Source: Rotaria socialis (taxonomy: Eukaryota > Rotifera > Eurotatoria > Philodinida > Philodinidae). Taken from it: DNA of 64,000 nucleotides. Made by a program: the position numbers and the translations under genes. Below, piece after piece: positions 48,361-59,911 of this stretch (the first letter of the stretch is position 1; each line of letters opens with the position of its first letter). Where the stretch lies: contig CAJNYU010001145.1 of the NCBI GenBank assembly GCA_905331475.1, positions 20,709 through 84,708 on the forward strand. Direction: 5' to 3'. The notes under the pieces are model-generated. The model searched no databases. It was not told the origin of the DNA and saw only the letters and a program-made list of their open reading frames with translations.

Positions 48361-51300
48361 ATGACTGAAAATCGTTTTTCAGTTGATTACGCCAAACTTG
48401 GAACATCGGCTTGTAAAAAATGTAAAACAAAAATTGCCAAGGGTGAAATCCGTATTGCTAAAGTGACACCCAGTCCATTTTCGGAAGGCGATACAATGAA
48501 AATCTATCATCATGTAGCTTGCATATTTGATACATTTCTTAATGCACGAGCAACAACAAAAATTATTGAAAGTTCAACTGATCTCGACGGATGGTTAAAT
48601 ATAATGCCAGTTGAAAGAGAAATTATTTTAGAACAAATTAAACGAGTTCAAGAAGCAAGAGCTAATAAAGTAACAACTAAATCACCAGTGAAAAAAGCAA
48701 CAAAATCAACTCCTGTTGAACGTCCGAAACAAACAATAGTGACACCGACAAAGAAAATATCACCACCACTATCAACTCCAATTATAAAAATTGCTGACGA
48801 TGGTGATGATGAATCAACAATCGACAATGATGATATTAAAATTCTTGACAAGAAAACATCAAAAGAAGAAACAACAGATGGAATTCATATTCCATTAAAT
48901 GATGATCCAAAACATCCCGATAATTCGTTTCGACAATTTCGTGGTCTTTGTACAAAAATCGCTGAAACCAATGGGCATTTAGCTAAAACATCTCTTGTTC
49001 AAGATTTTATTACGTATGGTATTGATGGTGAAAGTTATCAAGGTGAGGATAGAACAAAGCACCTTTTTTTTGAAATCATAGACAATTGAAAAAAGTCATT
49101 TGATCAAAATAGATATCTTTAGATAATTAAGAATCTTTTATAAGTCAACTGACACTTAAAGCCGAGGAATTATGCATCATATTTTGAAATAATGTGTCAT
49201 TACAAGTCAGGTTTCTCAGCTTCTTTAAAACATCACATTTCATTTATCTAAAAATAACTAAGAATTTGATCTTGAAACTGATGTATTCGTACTTTATCAT
49301 CGAATTACGATCAGTCTTAATCAGATGACTTGCTTTTTTCAATGAACTAGACTACATAATGAAATGAAAATTCTGGTTTAGGTAATTTAAGTTTGTTATT
49401 TCATCTCCTTTTACCAAGCAAAGGATATAAATCAATAATTTATAATCTAAAATCAAAACAATTATGTAAACTTTTCTCAATAATCTTTCATGAAAACGTA
49501 AATACAATGATTCAAAAATGTGAAGAATCTGGTGGTAAGAAAAATAGATTAATGAAAAATCGAATGGTTAAATTGTTTTTGCTTAATTAGATGTCGCTGA
49601 AACAATAAGTGATTTTTATTCATCATCAACTCATGTAAAACCGCCACCAAAGACTTTGCTATCCAATTATGATGTTGATAAATTTTTACATGAATTAGGC
49701 CAATTAACTCGCGAACAAGATCAAATACCATTGTTACGTAAAATAACTGAAAAATCAACTGTTAACGATTTGCGTATGTTTATTCGTCTTATTCAAAAGG
49801 ATCTTGTAAATATATGAGCAATTTCTTTTTAGTCATCTATAGATTTATATTATTCATATTTTCGTATTTAGAAAATTAATGCTGGTCCAAAACATATCAT
49901 TGAAAGTCTTGGTGCAAATGCGTATGAAAGTTTTCAAGCAACCAATGATTTAAAATCATTTATTAAACGTTATCTAGAACATAAAAATTCTGTTGACAAT
50001 GGCTCACAAATAAATAAACAATTATCCATTAAAATTGAACTGATGACACCAGGTTAGATATTTTGTGACTATCAATCATTGGTTAATCATCAGAGACAGA
50101 CGGAAAAAAAGGTTGGCCGTCAAAACGTCGAAGGGACAAATGTCGAAAAATATATTTTGTTGTGGAAAATGGTCGAAAAGAGTGTTTTCGAATTCTGACT
50201 TGAGAGAAGTGTGTTTCATTGTGTACGTTAATACTAACATATGATAATCGAAATATATTCATTTGCTATTAGCAATCGTTTTCCTTTTTGTGAATTAATA
50301 AATGAAATAGTTGGTGACTTTGATTGAGTTTCATCTTCTGAAGATGCGACAGCTGTAGCCATAATGGTAGAATTTTAGTTATATATTTACTCATTTGCAG
50401 GAGTTGTTCACTTAATCTATTATCAAGTATTAATCATTACTGTTACAAGAGGTGCAAAACCTAGACTAGCAGAATTATGGGAAAGGAAAACATGAATTAT
50501 TCGTGTTTAGAGTCATCATTTACTGTAGACATCGCTATTTCGAATTTTGACATCTTTTGTGGCAAAATATATTCCTCGACATTTTTTCCCGTTCTACAAT
50601 TTTTTTCGACATTATTCCGCTTCGACATTTTTCTTTCGACCTTTCTACGGCACACCGAAAAAAAGCATAGATCTAAAATTTGACAAATTTTTTATTAATA
50701 CTTATGTCATCAATTAATTTCAATAGAGTATGTGAAAAGATAATTGGTTTATTTTTATTTTTAAAGTTCATCCAATGCTTGCCGAACCATGTAAATCTGT
50801 TGATTTTGCATTTAAACGTTGCCCCAATGGTTTTTATGCTGAGATCAAATACGATGGCGAACGCCTACAATTACATAAAGATCGAACAAATAAATTTAAA
50901 TTCTTTTCTCGAAGTTTAAAATCTGTTACTGAACATAAAATCGATCAAATAAGTCAATATATTTCAAAAGCATTTCCAAAAGGTGAATCAATGATACTTG
51001 ATGGCGAAATTTTATTAGTTGATAGAAAGTAATTTTTATTCTTAGACTCGAACTTTTCATGAAATATCTTCCTTTTTAGAACAAAAAAGCCATTACCATT
51101 CGGAACACTTGGTGTGCATAAAAAGAAAGAATTTTCAGAGGCTAACGAAGCTTTCTTCATTTTTGATTGTCTTTATTATAATGGTGAAAGTCTTTTACGT
51201 AAGTGATGGCCAATTTAGTATTTATATTTTTATAAACGGTTAAAAACAATCTTGAACATATATTTTAAGCACATAGAGAAAAGAGTTTCCGATGAGAAGT

Positions 51301-54007
51301 AATTGACGAGAAAGTGGGCTAATGGGTTGTCTCTCTATAGAATAATTATTTTAAGAAAAGTTTTCATAAATAAGTTATCCCTTGAGATTTTATATAGAAA
51401 TAAGCCTTATAACTCTACCAATATATCAACAAAAATAAAAACAATCTTTCGAGCAGAAAATTTCATCTGGACGAAATATTTTTGACCTAAAATTCTATAT
51501 TTAATTTTCTTCTGAACGTTTTGATTCCAAAGTAGATGTGTAAAACATGTCTAAGAGATCGGAGTTTTTGATATTATTGTTGGGAAATTTTTTTTTTAAA
51601 TATAAACGCAATATTTTAACTCAGGTTTAACAAAGATTTTGAATGAATATTTAGTAAGTGTTATTTATTTTTAATTAGATTTTAATTCAAAAGAATGTCA
51701 CGAAGGCTTTGAGTTGATGAAAATACAAAAATAGCATTATGTCATGATGTTTGGTTGTATTTTGGTAAAACTATTAGAAAATTAATTTCATTATCATGTT
51801 TTTGGATTAAATAAAGTTAGAAAAAAAGAATTGATTAGTTTTTCGTTGATTCAAAATATCATCAAAATCGTATTAGTGACATAATAAACTTATGTATTCG
51901 ATTTCAATAACTTTCCCACTGCTAAGTATAGTATTACGATTGTTCCCTAGCTTGAAGACGTATAATTGCATCTGAACCTCAAAAGACCTCTTGCTGTCAT
52001 AAGGTTTGTGGGGCGTCTTTCAGGTGTGATTTTTGCATGTAGTTGAGAAATCCCCGTAGTCTGAAAGGATTCAATTATTCGATCATTAGTTTTCTCGATA
52101 TTTTAGACAAGACATTAAAGGAACGTCGTCAAATTCTTACTGAACATATGGTGTCAATAGAAAATCGTATACTTCTTTCGGATTTGAAAACAGTCAATAA
52201 AAAAAGTGAACTGAAGCATTTAATCAACTTTACAATTGCTGAAGGACTTGAAGGATTAGTTCTTAAGGTAAAAATCATTGTTTAAAAGTGAAATCCAATA
52301 TTTGAACAAGAGGCTTCATATTCAATTATATCGGAGCTCGTATTAAATCTACAAGGATCCTTCGATGTGAGTTATGATTATTCTTTCAGCAGACACATCT
52401 AGTGGTTCTCAGGAGTCAACTCTCCGGTAGACTCAATATTTATGTTTTTTATGCGAATCCCAAATCAGGATCGAATTCGGCTTCTTGATTTTTCAGTATA
52501 CCTCTAATTTTCAGTAGACAATGACAATGGATCGTTCTTAACTGAATGAATTATTTCAAATTGCCCTCGCCGAGATTTTCTTGTGGATTCTAGTCGAGCT
52601 TCAAATACAAGAATCACTTCGAGCCGTTTAGTATTTTCAATTGATTTTTGTTCTATAAAGAAAATTTATGACTGCTTCATTTTACGATCCTAGTTTTGAC
52701 TTTTCGATGGTCCCTTGTACGTTTATCTAACTGTGCCAATGTCTTGTTCGGGCACAATATGATTTTATCTTTACGTTTTAGAATCCCGATGGAATGTACG
52801 AACCTAATAAGCGTCATTGGCTTAAAGTTAAAAAAGACTATTTAATGGATGGCACTATGGCTGATACAGCTGATTTAGTTGTGCTTGGTGCTTATTATGG
52901 CACCGGTAAAAAAGGTGGTTTAATGAGCGTCTTTTTACTTGGTTGTTACGATCCTAAAACGGATCAATGGTGTACTGTGTAAGTAACCGAGTGAAAATTT
53001 GTCGAGCATTCTTTTCATTCTGATTATTTTTCTATATAATTTTCAGAGCAAAATGTGGTAATGGTTTTGATGATGCAACACTAGAGAAACTTCAAGCTGA
53101 CTTAAAATTTAATATGAATAAAATATCGAAAAATCCAAATCAAGTACCGAGATGGTTAAATATTAGTCGTGATCTGATTCCAGATTTTATTGTTGTTGAT
53201 CCAAAACAATCACCTGTTTGGGAAATAACTGTAAATAGTTCTTATTTTCTATTTAACTGTAAACATGATCGAATTCACTAAAACTAAAACTTCTCCTTTT
53301 CAGGGTGCAGAATTTTCAAAATCTAAACAACATACAGCCAACGGTATTTCAATTCGATTTCCTCGTGTAACAAAAGTTCGTGATGATAAAACATGGAGAG
53401 AAGCAACAAATCTTAGTTATTTAGCTGAACTTTTTGAAAAATCAAAACCAACTAAGAGAGATAACGATGACGATGACGATGAAGAAAATCTTGTATGTTT
53501 ATTTCAAACAAAGAAACAGCCATTGTAATATTTCTTTTTGTTCTACTATAGTTTCATTTTGGCGATACGAATGATAATAACAATAATAATAGTCCTCAAA
53601 AATCAACGCCAACTAAACGTAAACTACTCGAAATTGATTCCGATGATGACATAGAAATCCAAGCTAAACCACCTAAAATCATACGTAAATCATTACCGAA
53701 CAGCTTACTTAAAGTTCATTTTCCAAATATATTTGACAATAAATATATTTACTTATCGTCATCATTACCAATGGATGAATACAATAATTTAAAACGGCAC
53801 ATTGAAGCATTCGGTGGCAAAGTTCTTTCTCCAAGAGATATTAACAATGATAAACAATTAGCTCGAGTAACACATTGTGTTGGCGTAAGAGATGCAACAT
53901 TTGACAAAATTGATGCAGCCAAAAAAACAATTGAAACCAATGTGACACATATATCATTGCCAACTGTTTATGTTTGGAAATGTATTGCAACTAAAACCAA
54001 ACTTTAA
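48361..54007 (+). CDS. LIG3: DNA ligase III (ATP-dependent)
   Basis: Seals nicks in base-excision, single-strand-break and alternative end-joining repair, in nucleus and mitochondria. Eleven exons: 48361-49042, 49382-49534, 49591-49805, 49872-50052, 50767-51028, 51080-51198, 52107-52267, 52782-52978, 53047-53230, 53304-53492, 53552-54007. They encode 932 aa (human nuclear form about 922). The N-terminus has the PARP-type zinc finger with C18, C21, H51 and C54. A DNA-binding domain spans about residues 190-400. The nucleotidyltransferase motif EIKYDGER carries the adenylated Lys438; MILDGEILLVD, EGLEGLVLK and HWLKVKKDYL (motifs III-V) follow, then the OB fold (GAEFSKSKQHTANGISIRFP). A C-terminal BRCT domain (about 830-930), the XRCC1-binding module in animals, is kept. 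A stop lies in frame just upstream of the ATG, so no mitochondrial leader is visible in this exon. Confidence 0.95.
50111..50656. mobile_element. Fold-back/MITE-like element in LIG3 intron 4
   Basis: The left end (GGTTGGCCGTCAAAACGTCG, 50111) and the complement of the right end (CGGTGTGCCGTAGAAAGGTC, up to 50656) match in inverted orientation with several mismatches. Inside both arms the word ATGTCGAA recurs several times in opposite orientation. The element fills most of the 714-bp intron between LIG3 exons 4 and 5 and has no transposase frame. Confidence 0.55.
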
Positions 54008-56227
54008 AAAGACGTCTGTCTTCTGTAGATACTTTTCTGTTTTTTTTTTGTAAAGTAAAAACAAACCCGGCAGCTGTTTTTTTTGTCCTGTCGCATTTGT
54101 GAATACAATTTTTTTTGTGTTTAGTGTTATGAAATTAGTTTAACAAAATACAAGCTTATTTCAAAATATCTTCTTACGTTAAATCGAGTGCAAAAACAAT
54201 ACAGTTCAGAATACAATGGAAAATCATACAAATCTAGATCGAATTTAAATGTTTTTTTCTTCTACATTCTTATTCGTACTCATGGATAATTATTGAACGA
54301 TGTGATTGTTTTGCGTTATTACTAGGTGTAATAAGTTGACCGACTAATATTCTAACGTCACGGAGTTCTACTTAAAAATTATTTCCTGCGCAATTGTTCT
54401 GCTCAAAATGCACTCGATAAACGCTGAAAATTTTTACTTCAGGGGCACATCAGTTTAATCAAACTGAACGATTACACCGCCATAGAATGCAGAATAAATG
54501 GCTTCTGGCTAAACTGTTTCGCATTTTTTTCTTACCATTGATAATTAAATACGTTGTTAGTGCAATATTACATTTTGAAATACCTGTTATTATAATGCCC
54601 TGAAAAGTGGATCTTGTTTTTTTCTCTCGGCATTATTTTTTAGTTATAATTTACTCATGTAGATAGTTCGATTTGGCGTGAAGTTAAACGACAGGACTGT
54701 AAAATAAGCTCTTGAAAAGAAAATTGTGCACTACTATATTCTCTAACAAGCATCCTTTATTGATAAAATTATTAAACTGAATAATTGATATGATTATTTT
54801 TTTTTCACAATCTTCCTCTTCATTGTTGTCGTTTGGCCTATTCAATGAATATATGTTGTTGTTGATGTAAAGAGAAAATTTCTCAACAGTCATAAAATTA
54901 TGATGAATAAAAAAGGCAAAAGAAGAAAATTATAAAATCATTAGTATTTCGATCATCGCAAACAATGTGTCTCTTTATATTTCATTCATGTTGAAATGTC
55001 TTGAGGATTTTAGGAAATTAGACGCCAAGTTCCGGGTTTTAATTGACTGCAATGTTCACAGCACACAACAACTAGTATTGGGAAAAATAATTGCTTTTGC
55101 AAGCGAATAGAATAAATTGGATGAATAGTGTTTGTGTCTGCATTAATTGAGATCCTAACTAGCTCCCTTTGAATGTCGTTGTTCAGTCTACCATGGAACA
55201 GGACATCAATTAAATGAGTTTCAACGATGCATGTTTGCAGATGCGCAGAAAGTATCTGTGGGATGATGTATTTTTTGCTTGATTGATGATGCTACTTAGA
55301 AAAGAATAATTTCATACGCATCGTAGCTGTTTAGACGACGCACAGCAATTGAACTGCCGAGTCGTTAACATTTATTCCATTTTTTTGACTCGATATATTG
55401 AATGATTTTCTATTCCATTTATTACCATAGCACCACATTATTTTAATGGTTCAATAGTGCATCTGAGTTCAAAACAAGATAAAATAAATGTAATTATTGT
55501 AGGTTAGCTGACATTTTTCTTCTTCTTATTTTTAATAAAGTCGTGCAAGATTAGTTAGAGTTTTGAATCTGACTGAATTAGTCCAAACTCTTTCAAGCAT
55601 TTCAGTGCAATAATCGTGCCATGAGAAGTATTTATGTGTTTAATAGAATATCAATTGTTTGTACAGAAAAATAAATGAACTTCGGTATTCGATTCTATTG
55701 TAAACAAGCGCATTACAGTTAAAAAGTTTCTTCTAATCTTTTTGTTGCTTCAAAAGATATCATCTATATTAAGATTTATTAAGTAACTCTGAGAATATAC
55801 TACAACAGTTTAAAGATCAGGAAAGGCCTGATAAAATTGCACGGTATATTACTGGTAATTTCAATAGAATAGTGTTCACATGATTATTAATGGGAAAATC
55901 TTACAGCAATATGTAAATATTCTTCGTTACCTACGTAAAACCGTGGTAGCAGATCAAGCCTCATTAGGAAAATTGCATTCTATTTATAAATCCTTCTTAA
56001 CAACAAGCTCTTTTCCTGTGGTGATCACTTTAAATAAGAGGCATGTCAAATCACTTCATTTTTATGTAAGAACCTTTATGCATCTGCACTCATGAGAAAT
56101 TCTTCTTGCTGCAAATGTGTTTTGTTGAAATTTTTCAAGGATTATTTATTGTGAACAAAGAGCATATAAAAAGATATTCCGCAGATAGTTCTCATGTTCA
56201 TGAATACAATCTACTCTTATGTCTTAC

Positions 56228-56690
56228 GAGGGAACCCTTCCAAGTGATACCAACCGTTTGGAGTCATATTTTCCCCATAAGTAGGATTCAGTGAGACAAG
56301 AAAAGGTCTAAAAGATTTCGTACCATNGACGCATTATCCTCGAACTACTGCATATTGAAGAAAACGGGGCATTTTCTAAAAATTGCCGTAAAATTGCCTT
56401 GTCTCCACTGGGTAGTATTTCGAGGATAATGCGTCTGTTTTAACTGAACGTTTTAGGACCTTCTAATATCGATGAGACCTATTGTTAGGCAAAATTTCAG
56501 TCCGAAATTCGTTCATTCAATTTTTCCTTCAATTACTTGCTCAAGGTAAAAAATTCAGAAAAATGGTAATAACTTTGAAAAAAGTCTAATGGCACGAGAT
56601 CTTTTAGGCTTTTTCTAATCTCATTAAATCCTACTTATGGGAACAATATGACTCCAGACGGTTGGTATTACTTGGAAAGGTTCTCTAATT
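56228..56690. mobile_element. Palindromic element with long inverted arms
   Basis: The arm 56228-56326 is complementary to about 56588-56690 at roughly 85 percent; shared words include CCATAAGTAGGATT, GGAGTCATATT and ATACCAACCGT. Between the arms sits a second, perfect inverted pair, GACGCATTATCCTCGAA (56328-56344) and its complement at 56419-56435, which may be a separate small element nested in the first. The N at 56327 falls exactly where the outer arm ends and the inner repeat begins. No coding sequence is present. Confidence 0.72.
56327..56327. other. Unknown base (assembly gap) in a palindrome
   Basis: A single N lies at the edge of two nested inverted repeats, where assemblers commonly fail. 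The true length here may differ. Confidence 0.8.
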
Positions 56691-58398
56691 AGGCAGCAAT
56701 ACAAACTTGAAATTAATAGTGTGCGCATTTCAATTGGCTCATTTTCATGAAGTCTTTTAGGTTTAAGTACTTTGAACTAATCGAAAATGCACCTATAATG
56801 AATAGTTATATCAAGTTTTAAACGATATATGTCATTAAACATTAATAGAATCTTTTTTTCAAGTTAGCGCTTTTCTCCTTTCACTCATTTATGTCTTCGT
56901 TTGATTATTTTCACGATGCATCACTACTATTATTAATTAATAGACGTTGCAGCTCGATATGATTTTTATAGCTTTGTTCTATTTCAAAAAAAATTATGCA
57001 TGATTTTATTATTATTAAATCATACTCAATATAAATGGTTCAGATCTATATAGAAACGCAACTTCTATAAGAAAAAAAAGGTAATAATAACATTCATATG
57101 AAGTCTTTTGAGAAAAAAAGAATATCCTTTTTTATTATAAAAATTTGTGCATTGCAATTAGATGAAAAAAAAATGTTGAGTGCTGTTTCAAGATGATGAA
57201 GTACTCTAATACGATTGAAAGAAAATCCTTCAGTATCGCATTGAAAAAAAGTCTAAATCCTTTTTCTAATTAATCAAGATTTAACCGAGACAAAGATTTC
57301 TTCAATAAAACCTCGGTTTCTCACATATTAGAAAACATAATAATGCTCTCTTACAGTAGAAAGAAAAAGAAACAGGTTTCTCCTCCCGCAAGGCGTAGTT
57401 TTCATAATTATATTCGCTAATATCTGATGTGGAAAAGATTTTTCTTAGATCCGTTTAATTTAACTTTATCTGAGCCAACCATTTCCTTTGATAATATCAT
57501 ATGCGTATTCTAATAAATGTAATGTTTGTTGTACGCGTGACTCTTTTTTTTAGTCAAAGGCGTAAATTTCTTCACGAGATAATTATGTGAACATGATAGT
57601 CGTATAATATAAGGTTAGCAGTATCTCGTTTTTCAGGCATTATATGTATCTATGTAATTAATAATGACCACGGAATACTCTGCAGTCATGAATGACAAGG
57701 TATGTCATTCGTTAGATTTTGTTGCCCTCGATAGAGACTGATTAGAAAAATATGATAGTTGATATAAAAGTCAGACTAAAAGATTCATCTATTATATTAA
57801 CTTTTAATAGAATTTTATGAATTAGTTTGGGATTTAATCAAGATCGACAGAAGACCAGTAATTATTCTTGACTTGGTTTTTTTTATCTCGACATGCCACT
57901 CAATCAAATGTATGATTTTAAAATGCGTTGAAAGCAGACTCATTACCATATTTTCATGTAGAGCCATTGTAAAATGCAGACAGCGAACAATAGAAGATAA
58001 TTATTTCCTTTGTTGTAATTAAGAATAAGAAAATTAATCAAGATGGATATGATGTTTCTATCGTGTAATTATGCAAATTTATTATCTATATGCGTTGTAC
58101 TATAATGAAGAAAAAAAGCAAACGACAGCGAACCACAGCAAAAAGTAAGTTCACTCAGTTCAGAAGAATAATCCTTTCTTCATGTCCCTAATATTTGGTA
58201 TTTTGTTTAGTAAGTGAGTTAGAACAGAATTGACACAGTATAGTATATGTCGTCATCTAGAATTACATGTATGTATTTATCGGAAGAAACAACTGCGATG
58301 ATTAGTTATTTGGTTAAGAACAATGGTCGATAGATAAAGAAATCCGTTTATGTTTGATGATTCTAGGATTTTAGTTTTAATATCTATACTTTTGAACG

Positions 58399-58593
58399 GT
58401 GAAGTGTTTTAGTCTAATAATTGAGCTTTCTTCGCTGTTTTCTATAAACCAAACTGTCGGTCCGACTCGACTTTTAGAAAAAATAATAGCTTCATTAGGC
58501 AGAATAATGAGTGAGTTGAATACTGAGAAAAATCCTGCATTTATTTTGAATGAAAATGTTGCTCTATTAATGAGAGAAACCTTTTTTTTCTAG
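58399..58593 (+). other. Possible orphan exon or gene fragment
   Basis: Behind an acceptor-like TGTTTTAG (up to 58411) is an open frame whose middle reads TVGPTRLLEKIIASLGRIM, then ELNTEKN and ILNENVALLMRE, ending at a TAG. The helix-rich, evenly used codons look more coding than the surroundings. The wording vaguely recalls the stalk (GAIN-type) region of adhesion receptors. I cannot find partner exons with agreeing phases, so it may be a fragment of a lost gene or chance. Confidence 0.2.
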
Positions 58594-59329
58594 AGATAGT
58601 TATTATATTTTTCAATTTATAAAAAAAAAATCTCTAGGTGTCTATAGAATTTTACACTTTTTAGTAGAACTTCTATTTAATTTTCATTCTTTTGCTTTGT
58701 TTTGCAGGAAGCAATAATTATGAGTTTTTCAAAACATTAAAAAACTTCTTGTACTTTTATTTGTAGTTGTCTTTGATCATTATTTATAGGCAATTTATCA
58801 TTCGACTTTGTTGACAATGTAAATGTGGATTATGTTGGTATTGTACACAATTTTAAGAAAGTTAACTTTTTCCTTGTTTAACATAGATTTTTGCTACTGG
58901 TTTGTAGAGTTTATTTTATAATTCCTAGATCGGTATTCTATTATCATAATATTATACAAGTTGAATACTTTCACACTTTGCTGGATGATATAACATGCAT
59001 TATATGCACCGAAGAATGTCATCATTTTTCTTTTGTTGATGTCTTGTAATAGGTGGTAGCTGTCTAATATTTTCTTCTTTTTCTTTCTTCGCTTTCCCTA
59101 TTGAATTATAGAGAACGACAAATAGTGTCACGTTAAGAGGAAAAATATGTTGTTCTTAGTCGTCTTTCAGTTATCAATGTAAAATCAACCTGGTAACTTC
59201 ATATAGAGAAGGATTTGATATCGATGGATTTTGTGCCGAGTAAGATTCGTTATCTTGTCAATCTTCTAAAAAAACATCTCGATGCCGATGATTCCAGAAG
59301 ACTAGCGATTCGAACAATAGATAATGTTT

Positions 59330-59440
59330 TAAGCCTCCCCCACCCCCGTCTCTAAAGCATGCTATTTTTCTTTTAATAATTTTGATAAAAATTATCAAAA
59401 GAAAAATAGCATGCTTTAGAGTCGGGGGATGGGGGGCTTA
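59330..59440. repeat. 111-bp near-perfect hairpin with C/G-rich ends
   Basis: The left arm from 59330 (TAAGCCTCCCCCACCCCCG, then CTAAAGCATGCTATTTTTC) pairs with the right arm ending at 59440 over some 50 bp with few mismatches and almost no loop (centre AATTTTGATAAAAATT). The strongly G/C-rich tips stand out against the AT-rich surroundings. A small fold-back transposon is the simplest reading; a structured RNA precursor is a weaker alternative. Confidence 0.7.
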
Positions 59441-59646
59441 ATGTAACAAGGAATGGGCCAGAGCCTAGAAGAAGAAAAAAAAATGTTGGTTGAATGTCTA
59501 ATAATATTTTTTTTTGTTGTGATCACTCTGGATAAACCATTTATCTTTTATTTTAATTTTATCGAAACAAACTAAGTTGCTGAAAAGAAATTTTTACCCT
59601 ACATTTCTTCTATTACCTTAATTGCTCTTTCCATATTCTAGATCAC

Positions 59647-59671
59647 TATATATATATATATATATATATAA
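59647..59671. repeat. AT dinucleotide microsatellite
   Basis: About twelve TA units in a row, 240 bp before the start of the seven-helix gene. Confidence 0.85.
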
Positions 59672-59911
59672 ATATATGAATATTAGAAAACAAAATGCAC
59701 TGTTCAACATGTTTTTGCCACCAAAATAATTATCTCAAAGAATAAGATGTATGCATTTTAATTGCTAATTATAATAATCAGCATCATCATAAAAAAACGT
59801 CTTACTGTCACTCATTGAATAAAACTGTTAGTATGAAGTAAACTGGCAACTCTATCTGTTTTTGTTTCTTTCTTTGAAGTTATTTTAAATAGCCACAAAC
59901 GCCCGTAATTA

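Larger units (their letters stand above)
54008..59911. other. Long gene-poor stretch downstream of LIG3
   Basis: About 5.9 kb with no gene I can name. It holds the palindromic element at 56228-56690, the hairpin at 59330-59440, an AT microsatellite and one frame (58399-58593) that may be a leftover exon. Confidence 0.5.

Noticed and set aside
57664-58741. Possible micro-gene: ATG exon at 57664-57699 with GTATGT donor and a strong acceptor at 58707 giving a 22-residue peptide
   Set aside because: Phase fits, but a 1-kb intron joining two tiny exons can easily be chance and no similarity is recognised.
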